31,210 nucleotides of DNA from a virus: positions 1 through 31,210 of IMG/VR virus record IMGVR_UViG_3300027671_000005. One strand, given 5' to 3'. How positions within the stretch are numbered: position 1 is the first letter of the stretch; each line of letters starts with the position of its first letter. Under the pieces are notes generated by a model, which saw only the letters and a program-made list of their open reading frames with translations, had not been told where the DNA came from and ran no database searches. Below, one piece after another: positions 20,940-28,332 of this stretch. A program made the translations under genes and the position numbers.

Positions 20940-21894
20940 AGGAATCATCCTGAAGTCTGCCAGCCACGAAGAAAGCGATGAGGTACGCCAGGCAAACCTC
21001 GAAGCCGTAATGACAAAAGCTGGCTACGAGGTCGAGAAGCCCGAAGGGGCTGCTCCTGAAGTCGTTGCGGAGCCGGAGCGCGATGCCTTCGACACCGAAG
21101 AGGAATTTGAAGTGGCGCATGTCGAGTGGCAAGAGAAACAGGAAAAGCCAGCCGCAAAAGCTGACGAGGATGACGAAGAGGAAGAGGCTCCGAAGAAGCC
21201 GAGCCGGAAACAGCGAGCCATCGACCGCGCCACTCGTCAGCTTCAGGACGAGCTGAAAGAAACAAAAGACCGCCTCGCGGCCCTCGAAGGAAAGAAAGAG
21301 GCAAAGGTCGAAGCCCCGAAGGAGCAGGCGCGGCCAAAACGTGCCGACTTTGACACGGACGAAAAATACGAAGATGCGTTGCTTGCTTGGGGCACGCAAA
21401 AGGCCCTCGCTGACAAGGCTCTGAAAGACGCTGAATCTGCAAACAAGACGCGCTTCGACCAAAACCTCGCCAACTATGCCTCTCAGCTCGAAGAGGCGAA
21501 GGAAAAGTACGAAGACTTCGATGAAGTCGTCAATCAAGACATTTTTATTGGGAAAGAAGCCCAACTAGCGATCTTAGAACTGGAGAATGGCGCCGAAGTG
21601 ATTTACTACCTTGGGCGTCACCCAGTTGCAGCAGCAAAACTCGGTGAATTATCTCCAATCTCCGCCGTTATGGAAGTCGGTCGCCTCTCCGCGAGGCTGA
21701 AGACTGGCTCGCCTGCAACCAGCGATGCTAACGACGGAGCTCCTATTAAACCCAAACCCAAAGTGCCGGCTCCGGTGCGGACCGTGAACACTTCGGGAAC
21801 CACATCCGCTCTCACCTTTGCGGAAATTGCCGCCAAGCCCAGTTATCCAGGCAAAGCCAAGGATCTGAAGCGCGCAGCGTCCGCAGGGCGATAG
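20932..21894 (+). CDS. Scaffolding protein
   Basis: AAAGGAAA precedes ATG 20932. The 320-residue protein is extremely charged and helical: acidic Glu/Asp runs (DEDDEEEEAPKKP), long coiled coil (about 95-200), a short ordered segment V-I-Y-Y-L-G-R-H-P-V-A-A-A-K-L-G-E-L-S-P, and a disordered basic end. Size (P22 gp8 is 303 residues), composition and position directly before the coat gene identify it as the internal assembly scaffold. P22-type scaffolds bind coat through a basic C-terminal helix-turn-helix; the K-A-K-D-L-K-R-A-A end may be equivalent. It leaves the procapsid on DNA packaging. Confidence 0.8.
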   Translation: MSKGIILKSASHEESDEVRQANLEAVMTKAGYEVEKPEGAAPEVVAEPERDAFDTEEEFEVAHVEWQEKQEKPAAKADEDDEEEEAPKKPSRKQRAIDRATRQLQDELKETKDRLAALEGKKEAKVEAPKEQARPKRADFDTDEKYEDALLAWGTQKALADKALKDAESANKTRFDQNLANYASQLEEAKEKYEDFDEVVNQDIFIGKEAQLAILELENGAEVIYYLGRHPVAAAKLGELSPISAVMEVGRLSARLKTGSPATSDANDGAPIKPKPKVPAPVRTVNTSGTTSALTFAEIAAKPSYPGKAKDLKRAASAGR

Positions 21895-21911
21895 AGCAGA
21901 AGGAGCCTTAA

Positions 21912-23180
21912 TTGGCAAACGTACTTCTTACCCGACAGGAGATCAGTTGGAAGAACCTATTGGTTCTCGAAAACTCGATTTCCTTCACCAAAAAGGTTGA
22001 CCGCCAGTACGACGATAAATTCGGCAAAGCTGGCGCGAAAATCGGTTATCTCATCAACATCCGCAAGCCCGCGCGTGCAGTCAGTACCGCAGGGCAGGGC
22101 ATTCAGTTGCAGGACTACATTGAACGCTCTGTGCCTTTGGTGCTGAACAAGCAATACCAGCAGGCGCGCGGATTCACCTCTTCCGATATGGCATTGAGCC
22201 TCGATGACTTCACGAACCGGGTCACCAAGCCGCTCATCGTCCAGATCGCCAATGACATCGATTACGACGGTTTGCAGCGTTTCATCGACGTGCCTGCTGA
22301 AGTTGGGACGCCCGGTACGGTCCCCAGCACCGCAGACACGTATCTGAACGTTTTGCAAATCCTCGCAGACGAAGGCTTCCCGATTGATGACGAAGAGAGC
22401 TTGTCAGTTCACATCGCGCCGCGTATGCAGCGGGCCATCTTCCCTGCATTGCAGGGATTGATCACCAATGCGGGCGGCACGGCGTCTCTGGGCTTCTTGC
22501 GCAACTTGAAGCCTGGCAAGGGCGGCCAAGATGATTACATGAAGGGGCTCGTCGCTGAAGGGCTGGGCTTCGAGTGGTTCATGTCGCAGAACGTTCCGAC
22601 GTTCAAGACTGGAACGCAAGGCGGCACGCCTCTAGTCAACGGAGCGAACCAGACTGGCTCCAACATCGTCACAAACGGCTGGACCGCAGCAACTCAGGTG
22701 CTGAACGTTGGCGACATCATTTTCTTCGCTGGCGTCCACCGCATCAACCCGCTAACCCGTCAGTCCACTGGCGACCTACGGCCTTTCGTCGTACTCGCCA
22801 ACGTGAACTCGGATGGCGGCGGCAACGCCACAATCCCAATCGCGTGCGTGGACGGTGACGGCCTCACGCTTGGCGGTCCCTACCAGACTGTAGACGTTTC
22901 ACCGGCCAACGGTGCGGCGATTACGGTACAGGGCGCAAGCGCGGTGCAGTCCTACCGCGGCATCGGCTTCCATCCTACCGCTTTCACTTTCGGCTGTGCG
23001 GACCTCGAGACTTACGAAGGCCAGCACATCATGGAAATGGCCGCGGATAAGGAACTTGGCTTGGCGATCCGCATGTGGGCGCAACCCGACATCAACACCG
23101 ACCGTTTGCTGATGCGCTTGGACACGCTTGGCGGCTGGCTAACCCAGTATCCGCAGGGCGCAGTCAGGATCGCGAGCTAA
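21912..23180 (+). CDS. Major coat protein, P22-type
   Basis: AGAAGGAG precedes the TTG start at 21912. The 422 residues (P22 gp5 has 430) begin A-N-V-L-L-T-R-Q-E-I-S-W-K-N-L-L-V-L-E-N. They continue with Y-D-D-K-F-G-K-A-G-A-K-I-G and V-L-N-K-Q-Y-Q-Q-A-R-G-F, all typical of the P22 coat family with an HK97-like fold. Residues about 237-343 form an inserted beta-rich domain (G-D-I-I-F-F-A-G-V and V-V-L-A-N-V-N-S-D), corresponding to the I-domain of P22. It assembles with the scaffold into the procapsid. Very probable. Confidence 0.9.
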   Translation: MANVLLTRQEISWKNLLVLENSISFTKKVDRQYDDKFGKAGAKIGYLINIRKPARAVSTAGQGIQLQDYIERSVPLVLNKQYQQARGFTSSDMALSLDDFTNRVTKPLIVQIANDIDYDGLQRFIDVPAEVGTPGTVPSTADTYLNVLQILADEGFPIDDEESLSVHIAPRMQRAIFPALQGLITNAGGTASLGFLRNLKPGKGGQDDYMKGLVAEGLGFEWFMSQNVPTFKTGTQGGTPLVNGANQTGSNIVTNGWTAATQVLNVGDIIFFAGVHRINPLTRQSTGDLRPFVVLANVNSDGGGNATIPIACVDGDGLTLGGPYQTVDVSPANGAAITVQGASAVQSYRGIGFHPTAFTFGCADLETYEGQHIMEMAADKELGLAIRMWAQPDINTDRLLMRLDTLGGWLTQYPQGAVRIAS

Positions 23181-23197
23181 GGGAGAAAACAACGAAC

Positions 23198-24040
23198 ATG
23201 AAAACACTACAAAAAGCAGTTCTCATTCTCGCGGCGGTCCTGAGTTTCTGCGGAATCTCGCAGGCCCAGGTCGCACTGACACAAACCACGCTCACATCAA
23301 GCGTAAACGGCCCCGCGCTGTATGCCGGCACTTCGGCGACGATTGACCAGTGCATGTTCCTTGCTTCTGTGACTGGTATCAGCACGCCTCCTTTGCCGGG
23401 TTCGCCGGTCAGCGTTATTTACGTTGGCAGGGAAGCGCTGGGCGTGCTGACGGTCAACACCTCCATCAAAAGCGTCTGCGGTTTTCGTGGCTATCTTGGT
23501 ACGCAAGCCGCTCCGCATCCGTCTGGTGACATGGTGTTGATTTCTAACGCCTATCAAACAAACGTCCAGTATGGAGCGAACCCCATGCCTTCTGGGTTCT
23601 TCCAGCAAGACCCGCCGATTGGTGGCGGTTGCACGGCAGCGAACATACCTACTACGCCGTGGGTGAATATACTCACGGGCGCTCAGTGGTTGTGTTCTCC
23701 GATCACCGGCACTTGGGTTCCTGGTTTTCAGAACCCCTGGGCTATTGATTCCGCTTCGCAGACGGCAACGGTTCCTGCGGCTGCTGGTACGGTAACTCCC
23801 ACTGGCCCGTTATTTGTCATCAGCGGCGCTGGTGCCATCACTGGCTTCGTTGTCCCGATTGGCTGCAATGCTACGGCGGTGGGCGGTTGCTCCTTCACCG
23901 TGATTGCTGCTGCCGGTTCGACGTGGACTTGGACCGCAGCTGGAAACATCATGACGGCGGGAACTGGAACCCCTGGCCACACATTCACGTTTACGTGGTC
24001 GGCGAGCTTGTCCAAGTTCGTGCCTTCGTCCTTCACGTAA
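23198..24040 (+). CDS. Exported beta-rich protein next to the coat gene
   Basis: GGGAGAAAAC precedes ATG 23198; an upstream start in the coat gene is unlikely. The 280-residue product has a Sec signal peptide: K-T-L-Q-K, hydrophobic AVLILAAVLSFCGI, cleavage S-Q-A/Q near residue 23. The mature part is beta-rich with six Cys. Y-V-G-R-E-A-L-G-V-L-T-V followed by F-R-G-Y-L-G-T-Q-A-A-P-H recalls beta-sandwich phage proteins of the type x-x-R-E-A-M-x-V with a G-T-x-A-x-x-H turn. C-terminal low-complexity Gly/Thr sequence follows. It may decorate particles or act at the cell surface; export makes a simple capsid role puzzling. Confidence 0.7.
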   Translation: MKTLQKAVLILAAVLSFCGISQAQVALTQTTLTSSVNGPALYAGTSATIDQCMFLASVTGISTPPLPGSPVSVIYVGREALGVLTVNTSIKSVCGFRGYLGTQAAPHPSGDMVLISNAYQTNVQYGANPMPSGFFQQDPPIGGGCTAANIPTTPWVNILTGAQWLCSPITGTWVPGFQNPWAIDSASQTATVPAAAGTVTPTGPLFVISGAGAITGFVVPIGCNATAVGGCSFTVIAAAGSTWTWTAAGNIMTAGTGTPGHTFTFTWSASLSKFVPSSFT

Positions 24041-24057
24041 TTTAACCTTCAACCAAG

Positions 24058-24082
24058 GGGGATGCGCTTTCCCGGCATCCCC
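24058..24082 (+). terminator. Hairpin after the coat operon, possible terminator
   Basis: GGGGATGC (24058-24065) pairs with GCATCCCC (24075-24082) over an 8-bp stem with a 9-base loop, in the only non-coding gap between the 23198 and 24104 genes. It is followed by TCACTTTA rather than a clear T-run, so it may be a weak terminator or an mRNA-stabilising structure that sets coat-protein levels. Confidence 0.5.
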
Positions 24083-24103
24083 TCACTTTAAAAGGAGAAG
24101 AAA

Positions 24104-24358
24104 ATGAAATTGGATGGTACAGACACAATCAAGCCGACACCTTTCGATGCGCACGAGCAGGTAGTGCGCGCGCCGCATACGCATGAAGCTCCTGCCAATG
24201 CGAGCGCCGAAGCTCACGAAGCCAGCGGCTACAAGCCCGCGGATTATGAGCATCAGGAGTATCCGAAGGCCGTAGCGCACGACAAAGAAACTGGCGATCC
24301 GGTCATCGCTAAGGACGAAGCCCACGAAGCCGAATTGCTGGCTGGAAAGGGGGAATAG
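24104..24358 (+). CDS. YPK-repeat small protein
   Basis: AAAAGGAGAAG precedes ATG 24104. The 84-residue acidic, His/Ala-rich protein has E-H-Q-E-Y-P-K-A-V-A-H-D-K-E-T-G-D-P-V-I-A-K-D-E-A-H-E-A-E-L-L. The H-Q-E-Y-P-K core is the same module that is duplicated in the next gene, so the two are related by duplication. YPK-type repeats with trailing V-x-D-x-x-E-E are found in small phage head-region proteins of unknown function. Confidence 0.6.
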   Translation: MKLDGTDTIKPTPFDAHEQVVRAPHTHEAPANASAEAHEASGYKPADYEHQEYPKAVAHDKETGDPVIAKDEAHEAELLAGKGE

Positions 24359-24880
24359 ATGGGGAACATCGAAGATCCCGCCAAGCAGGAAAAAATCCGG
24401 CGCGGGCCGCACCAGTTTGTGCATGACCCGTCCAAGGGGCAATTCGGCATCTACGTCGAAAAGCCCTACCATCACCAGGAGTATCCGAAAGTGATGGACA
24501 AAACGCCCTGTCCGCAACTGAAAGACTTCAAGGGCAAGCCCGACGCCGACATCCTCTTGGACAATGCCCGCAAAGAGTGGGACACACTGCAAACGCAAAG
24601 CATCGTCCACAACAAGGCCGAGGAAGAGAAGTGGCTGGACGAGCACAAAGACGACCAGGCGCTGACGGTGCAGGACCGCCAGTATCCGAAAACGATGGAC
24701 CGCATGCCTGCGCCGCTACCCGAAACATTCGACACCTTGGAGGCTTACCGGGAAGCGAAGCAGGCATGGAAAGAGCAGGTCACCGCGAGCATCGTGCATG
24801 ACAAAGACGAAGAACAGCTTTGGCTGCGCGAGCATGGCGGCGAAGCACCGAAGCGCAAGGGCAAGGCAAAAGCGGCCTAG
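24359..24880 (+). CDS. YPK-repeat protein, two copies
   Basis: AAAGGGG precedes ATG 24359 next to the previous stop. The 173-residue protein holds two ~55-residue repeats. Residues 40-98 run from Q-E-Y-P-K-V-M-D-K to W-L-D-E-H-K-D-D, and residues 108-162 from R-Q-Y-P-K-T-M-D-R to W-L-R-E-H-G-G-E. Each ends S-I-V-H-(N/D)-K-(A/D)-E-E. A basic Lys/Ala tail follows. It is probably a small structural or head-associated protein; the repeats may let it bind several capsid subunits. Function inferred only from context. Its stop (TAG) overlaps the stop of the minus-strand gene (CTAG). Confidence 0.65.
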   Translation: MGNIEDPAKQEKIRRGPHQFVHDPSKGQFGIYVEKPYHHQEYPKVMDKTPCPQLKDFKGKPDADILLDNARKEWDTLQTQSIVHNKAEEEKWLDEHKDDQALTVQDRQYPKTMDRMPAPLPETFDTLEAYREAKQAWKEQVTASIVHDKDEEQLWLREHGGEAPKRKGKAKAA

Positions 24881-25086
24881 TGCCAGCTATTTGTTTCGGA
24901 GCAGAGATAAGTTTTCCCGTCAAGTTGGAGTAATTGGCCAGTGATGCAACTGTTCGGATGTGCCTTCAATTCCAATTCGAGTTGAATGCGCCCTTCATGT
25001 TCACCAGATCGAAATGCTCCATAGCATCCAGCGAAATAAATACCTAATGCGCCCAACAAAAGCAGGCTGTTTTTAGTGGACACCAA
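24877..25086 (-). CDS. Antisense small membrane protein, moron-like
   Basis: This is the only convincing minus-strand gene. It fills the ~200-bp gap exactly: its stop overlaps the stop of the left neighbour (CTAG), and its TTG start (25086) lies back to back with the right neighbour's ATG (25087). GAGG on the minus strand, 8 bases upstream, supports TTG; a GTG three bases later is the alternative. The 69-residue product has a short start, one membrane span (NSLLLLGALGIYFAGCYGAF) and a polar domain with C-I-T-G-Q-L-L-Q-L-D-G-K-T-Y-L-C. The region is visibly AT-richer than its surroundings, as expected of a recently gained moron. Function unknown. Confidence 0.6.
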   Translation of the reverse strand: MVSTKNSLLLLGALGIYFAGCYGAFRSGEHEGRIQLELELKAHPNSCITGQLLQLDGKTYLCSETNSWH

Positions 25087-25905
25087 ATGGCTAACCTCGG
25101 CGCAAACATTCCCGTTCAGCGGTCTGCTCAGCAGTTCATCCAAAGCGGGCTGCGTCTAGTCGGTTCCCTGCGTTCAGGGCAAAACCTGAGCGCGGCGGAA
25201 CTGACAGACTCCCTGCAAGTCTTGCAGGACATGGTGGACGCATGGAGCGCGGAACGGCTGATGATTTACACCGTTCCGTATACCACGCTTGACCAAAACG
25301 GAGTCGCGCTTACCCTCTCTGCGGGGAAACAGAAGTACACGCTCGGTAACGTCAACGGGAATGAAAATTTCCTGTTGCCGCGCCCGCCGAAAATCGACCG
25401 CGCCTCCATCGTAATCAATGCCAGCGCATCGACGCCCATCGAAAAACCGATGGAGATGTATGACGATGTGCGTTGGCAGAGCATCCCCAACAAATCGACG
25501 CAATCACTCTATCCAGAAGTCTGCTACGTGGAACCGACTGTCGATGGCACAGATTGGCTGCTTTACTTCTGGCCCATTCCAACGCAGGTAAGCCCTGTCG
25601 TGCTTTATCCGTGGGCCGCGCTGAATCAGTTCCCGAACTTGCAGGCGAAGTTCTTCTTCCCTCCAGCCTATATCCGGGCGATTCGCTTCAACCTCGCGGT
25701 GGACCTAGCGGCGGAATTTCCCTGCGACATGCAGAAGCTCCAGCTAGTGATGAAGATTGCAGACCAAGCGAAGAACGTCATCAAGTCGCTGAATCTGGCA
25801 TCTGTGGCGATGAAGGAAGCGGTTTGCGATGCGGCGATTGTAGGTGCGAGCGGGTCAAGAGGAAACATCTACAGCGGCTCTGCGTCGCGGAGTCACAACA
25901 ATTAG
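25087..25905 (+). CDS. Head-to-tail adaptor, P22 gp4-like
   Basis: The 272-residue protein begins with a helical core typical of gp4-type adaptors: F-I-Q-S-G-L-R-L-V-G-S-L-R-S-G-Q-N-L-S-A-A-E, L-Q-V-L-Q-D-M-V-D-A-W-S-A-E-R-L. A beta region follows (LYFWPIPTQVSPVVLY), then another helical part (YIRAIRFNLAVDLAAEF). Twelve copies of such proteins bind below the portal. It is longer than P22 gp4 (166 residues) because of the inserted beta part. Position after head genes and before the gp10-like gene is as in P22. The ribosome-binding site is weak. Confidence 0.75.
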   Translation: MANLGANIPVQRSAQQFIQSGLRLVGSLRSGQNLSAAELTDSLQVLQDMVDAWSAERLMIYTVPYTTLDQNGVALTLSAGKQKYTLGNVNGNENFLLPRPPKIDRASIVINASASTPIEKPMEMYDDVRWQSIPNKSTQSLYPEVCYVEPTVDGTDWLLYFWPIPTQVSPVVLYPWAALNQFPNLQAKFFFPPAYIRAIRFNLAVDLAAEFPCDMQKLQLVMKIADQAKNVIKSLNLASVAMKEAVCDAAIVGASGSRGNIYSGSASRSHNN

Positions 25906-27448
25906 ATTCGGTTTCGTGGGGGGGTCGGATCAGTCCCAGTCGCCGCTGGCGAATACCGAGCTTTCCATCAATTTCTATCCCGAAAAAACAGAGTCAGAGA
26001 ATGCACGCACGGGTTGGATGCAACTGTTCACCCCAGGTGTCAGTCTGCTTGCCACACTTGCCCCTGGCCTGCCTTCGGTGCGCGGCTCGATTACGGTGAG
26101 TGGACGAACGTTCAAGGTGGCTGGCACGCATCTGTATGAGATCACGGCCAATGGAGTCACAGACTACGGCGGGAATCCCGCAACCGCAAACAACAACATC
26201 GTGGATGATGGACTTCCGGCTGTGATGGTCGCAGGTGGAACTGCGAGCGGCGCTTATCCGGGGCAAATCCTGATTTCGAGCGGTGGCACGCTGACTGCCT
26301 TTGTCCTGCCGACAAACTCCTTCGCGGCGATTACCGGAGCGCCAGCGAATATCCTGATGGTGGACTTTCTTGATGGTTTCTTTATCGCGCTCAGTTCGGG
26401 GAATACGTGGCAGGTATCGAACGTCGAGGACTGCACGAACTGGAGCGGGCTGTCCATTTCCCAGGTGTCTGTTTTCTCTGACCAGCTTCTCTCTCTCATT
26501 GCCAGCAATCGCCTCTTGTGGGTGTTCGGAGCGAAACGCGCAGTCGTCTACTACAATGCTGGCCTGCCCATTTTCCCGTTCGCCGTTGCCAATGGCGGCT
26601 TCCTCGAAGTTGGCATCCTCGCACAGTTCTCCGTGGCGCGTGTTTCCCTGGCTGCAGGAACGACAATTATGTGGCTGGGCGGAGATGAGCGCGGCGCCGG
26701 CGTGGTCTACGCGGCAAACGGCTTCACGCCTCAACGGTTTTCCAGTCGAGCCCTCGAATACTTCCTCTCGAAGAACACAATCTCCGATGCCGTGGGCTTC
26801 GCCACGCAAGAGCAAGGCCACAACTTCTACTGGCTATGGTTTCCAACCGCAAATGCTACATGGCGACTCGACGCCGATCTGGGCAAGTGGCACCAGCTCA
26901 GCTCTCTTGTCAAAGGCCAGCCCGGAGCGCATCTCGGGCGCTGCCATACCTACAATGCTGCGCTGGGCGGGCACATCGTAGGCGACCGGACCAATGGCAA
27001 CGTCTACGTGATGGATTCCAAGTTCCTGAACGAGAACACCGGGGCGGGAGTTTTTACGCCGATCATTCGGACGCGCATCGGGCCAACGATTTCCAGCGAA
27101 ACGGCAGCGCATACGGTTCCTATAAACGAGTTCCAAGTTGATTTTGAAGTAGGGCTTGGGCCGGAACCGCCGCTCAAAGATGCGGTCGGCAATCCTCGTG
27201 ACCCAATGGCGATGTTCTCGTACTCCGAAGATTACGGAAAAACGTGGACTCCCGAGCGCATGATTCCGTGCGGACAGGCTGGGAACTTCCAAGTAGAGGC
27301 GCGCGACACACGCTTAGGAAGCTGGCGGCGATGGACACCGAAAGTTACCGTTAGCGACCCGATTCCGTGGCGCATCGTTGACGCCTACACGAACGGCACG
27401 CAAGACAGTTCGCCAAGAATGGCGAAGAGTTACGCGAAGATTCTCTAA
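25901..27448 (+). CDS. Packaged-DNA stabilisation protein, P22 gp10-like
   Basis: The conserved family opening (I-R-F-G-F-V-G-G-S-D-Q-S-Q-S-P-L-A-N, then N-F-Y-P-E-K) begins at ATT 25901. That codon overlaps the previous stop and lies 8 bases after GGAG (25889-25892). The first standard start is GTG 25844, which would add ~19 residues over the neighbouring gene with a weak ribosome site; GTG 25916 would cut into the conserved opening. The ~515-residue beta-propeller-like body has repeated strands such as I-L-M-V-D-F-L-D-G-F-F and L-L-W-V-F-G-A-K-R. P22 gp10 (472 residues) closes the portal-adaptor channel and holds DNA in. Role strongly supported, start less so. Confidence 0.8.
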   Translation: MRFGFVGGSDQSQSPLANTELSINFYPEKTESENARTGWMQLFTPGVSLLATLAPGLPSVRGSITVSGRTFKVAGTHLYEITANGVTDYGGNPATANNNIVDDGLPAVMVAGGTASGAYPGQILISSGGTLTAFVLPTNSFAAITGAPANILMVDFLDGFFIALSSGNTWQVSNVEDCTNWSGLSISQVSVFSDQLLSLIASNRLLWVFGAKRAVVYYNAGLPIFPFAVANGGFLEVGILAQFSVARVSLAAGTTIMWLGGDERGAGVVYAANGFTPQRFSSRALEYFLSKNTISDAVGFATQEQGHNFYWLWFPTANATWRLDADLGKWHQLSSLVKGQPGAHLGRCHTYNAALGGHIVGDRTNGNVYVMDSKFLNENTGAGVFTPIIRTRIGPTISSETAAHTVPINEFQVDFEVGLGPEPPLKDAVGNPRDPMAMFSYSEDYGKTWTPERMIPCGQAGNFQVEARDTRLGSWRRWTPKVTVSDPIPWRIVDAYTNGTQDSSPRMAKSYAKIL

Positions 27449-27979
27449 ATGGACCTCATAGAACAGATGCCCTCGGCTTCGACGTTCGACACTGGAAAGC
27501 TGCCGACACTCGGCTGGATTCGCTGGATTCAGTCGCTTGTGGACCTCATCAGCCGTGTAGTAGTAAATCGAGTTACTGCGAGCACTAACGCCACAGCCGT
27601 GAACTTGAACGGTGCAGCGCAATCAACGGGCATTGGGACAGGTACGATTACGCCGAAAAGATATAGCGAATTATGGGTGTCTGCGCGTGCGACGTTCAAC
27701 ATCAGCGCGGGTGGCGCTCTGCGGCTTCGCGTCTATCGAACGACTGGCGCAATTCCCGCAAACGGTGCCGCACCGAACGGCGGTGATGCGATTGTGGGTG
27801 GCGATGACTTCGCCGGGCCTGCAACGGTGGCAGGCCAGAACACGAACGGCTCTCTGTCATGGATCGACAGCGGACTGAGCGCGAATCAGGCGTACCGCTA
27901 TTACTTCGCGTTTGTGGGCACGAATGCTTTGGTGGGGAACCTTGTGAACACGTCTAGCTTGCAGGTGTCGGAGCTTTGA
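27449..27979 (+). CDS. Small virion-region beta protein
   Basis: The ATG follows the gp10-like stop directly (TAAATG), as at the portal. The 176-residue protein has a short helical start (LGWIRWIQSLVDLISRVV). A beta-sandwich-like body follows: Y-S-E-L-W-V-S-A-R-A-T-F-N-I-S-A-G-G-A-L-R-L-R-V-Y-R-T-T-G, later Y-R-Y-Y-F-A-F-V-G. It could be a tail or fibre accessory. No family recognised. The stop overlaps the next start region. Confidence 0.6.
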   Translation: MDLIEQMPSASTFDTGKLPTLGWIRWIQSLVDLISRVVVNRVTASTNATAVNLNGAAQSTGIGTGTITPKRYSELWVSARATFNISAGGALRLRVYRTTGAIPANGAAPNGGDAIVGGDDFAGPATVAGQNTNGSLSWIDSGLSANQAYRYYFAFVGTNALVGNLVNTSSLQVSEL

Positions 27980-28332
27980 TGGAAGTCCGAGCGGCCACCT
28001 TCCGCGATATGAAAAAGCTCAGCGACCTGTCCGTCTCGCTCGGCAATGTTCCGTTTATGTTGGGCCAGTGTTTGGCAAGCCTGCTCATCGAAGAAGATGA
28101 AATTGCGGGGTTCGCTGCCGTGCAATCTGCTTGGCACGCGGCGGGCTCGTGGGTCAAAGAAGAGCATCGCAAGCAAGGCCACACCTACGAACTGCGCAAC
28201 TGCTTGGACACCGAACTGCGAAGGCTGGGGATTAAAGTTTATTTCGCCATTCCCGGCAATGACTTCGAGAAGACGCTGTTTGCGAAGTACGGCCACACAA
28301 CGGAGCACACGGTACAGGTGAGGCACCTCTAG
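27979..28332 (+). CDS. GNAT-like acetyltransferase
   Basis: GGAG five bases before ATG 27979 decides against the TTG three bases earlier. The 117-residue protein follows the GNAT order in short form: E-V-R-A-A-T-F-R-D (2-10), G-F-A-A-V-Q (44-49), W-V-K-E-E-H-R-K-Q-G-H-T-Y-E-L (58-72, the acetyl-CoA loop R-x-x-G-x-x), then F-E-K-T-L-F-A-K-Y-G-H (96-106). It is shorter than usual (~150) and the loop is R-K-Q-G-H-T, so it could be a degraded or non-catalytic member. Its place among tail and ejection genes is notable: it may modify a virion or host protein. Confidence 0.65.
   Translation: MEVRAATFRDMKKLSDLSVSLGNVPFMLGQCLASLLIEEDEIAGFAAVQSAWHAAGSWVKEEHRKQGHTYELRNCLDTELRRLGIKVYFAIPGNDFEKTLFAKYGHTTEHTVQVRHL

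Noticed and set aside
25473-26099. Alternative plus frame over the gp4/gp10 junction
   Set aside because: It overlaps two family-recognised genes and its protein is Arg/Ser/Cys-rich with no pattern.
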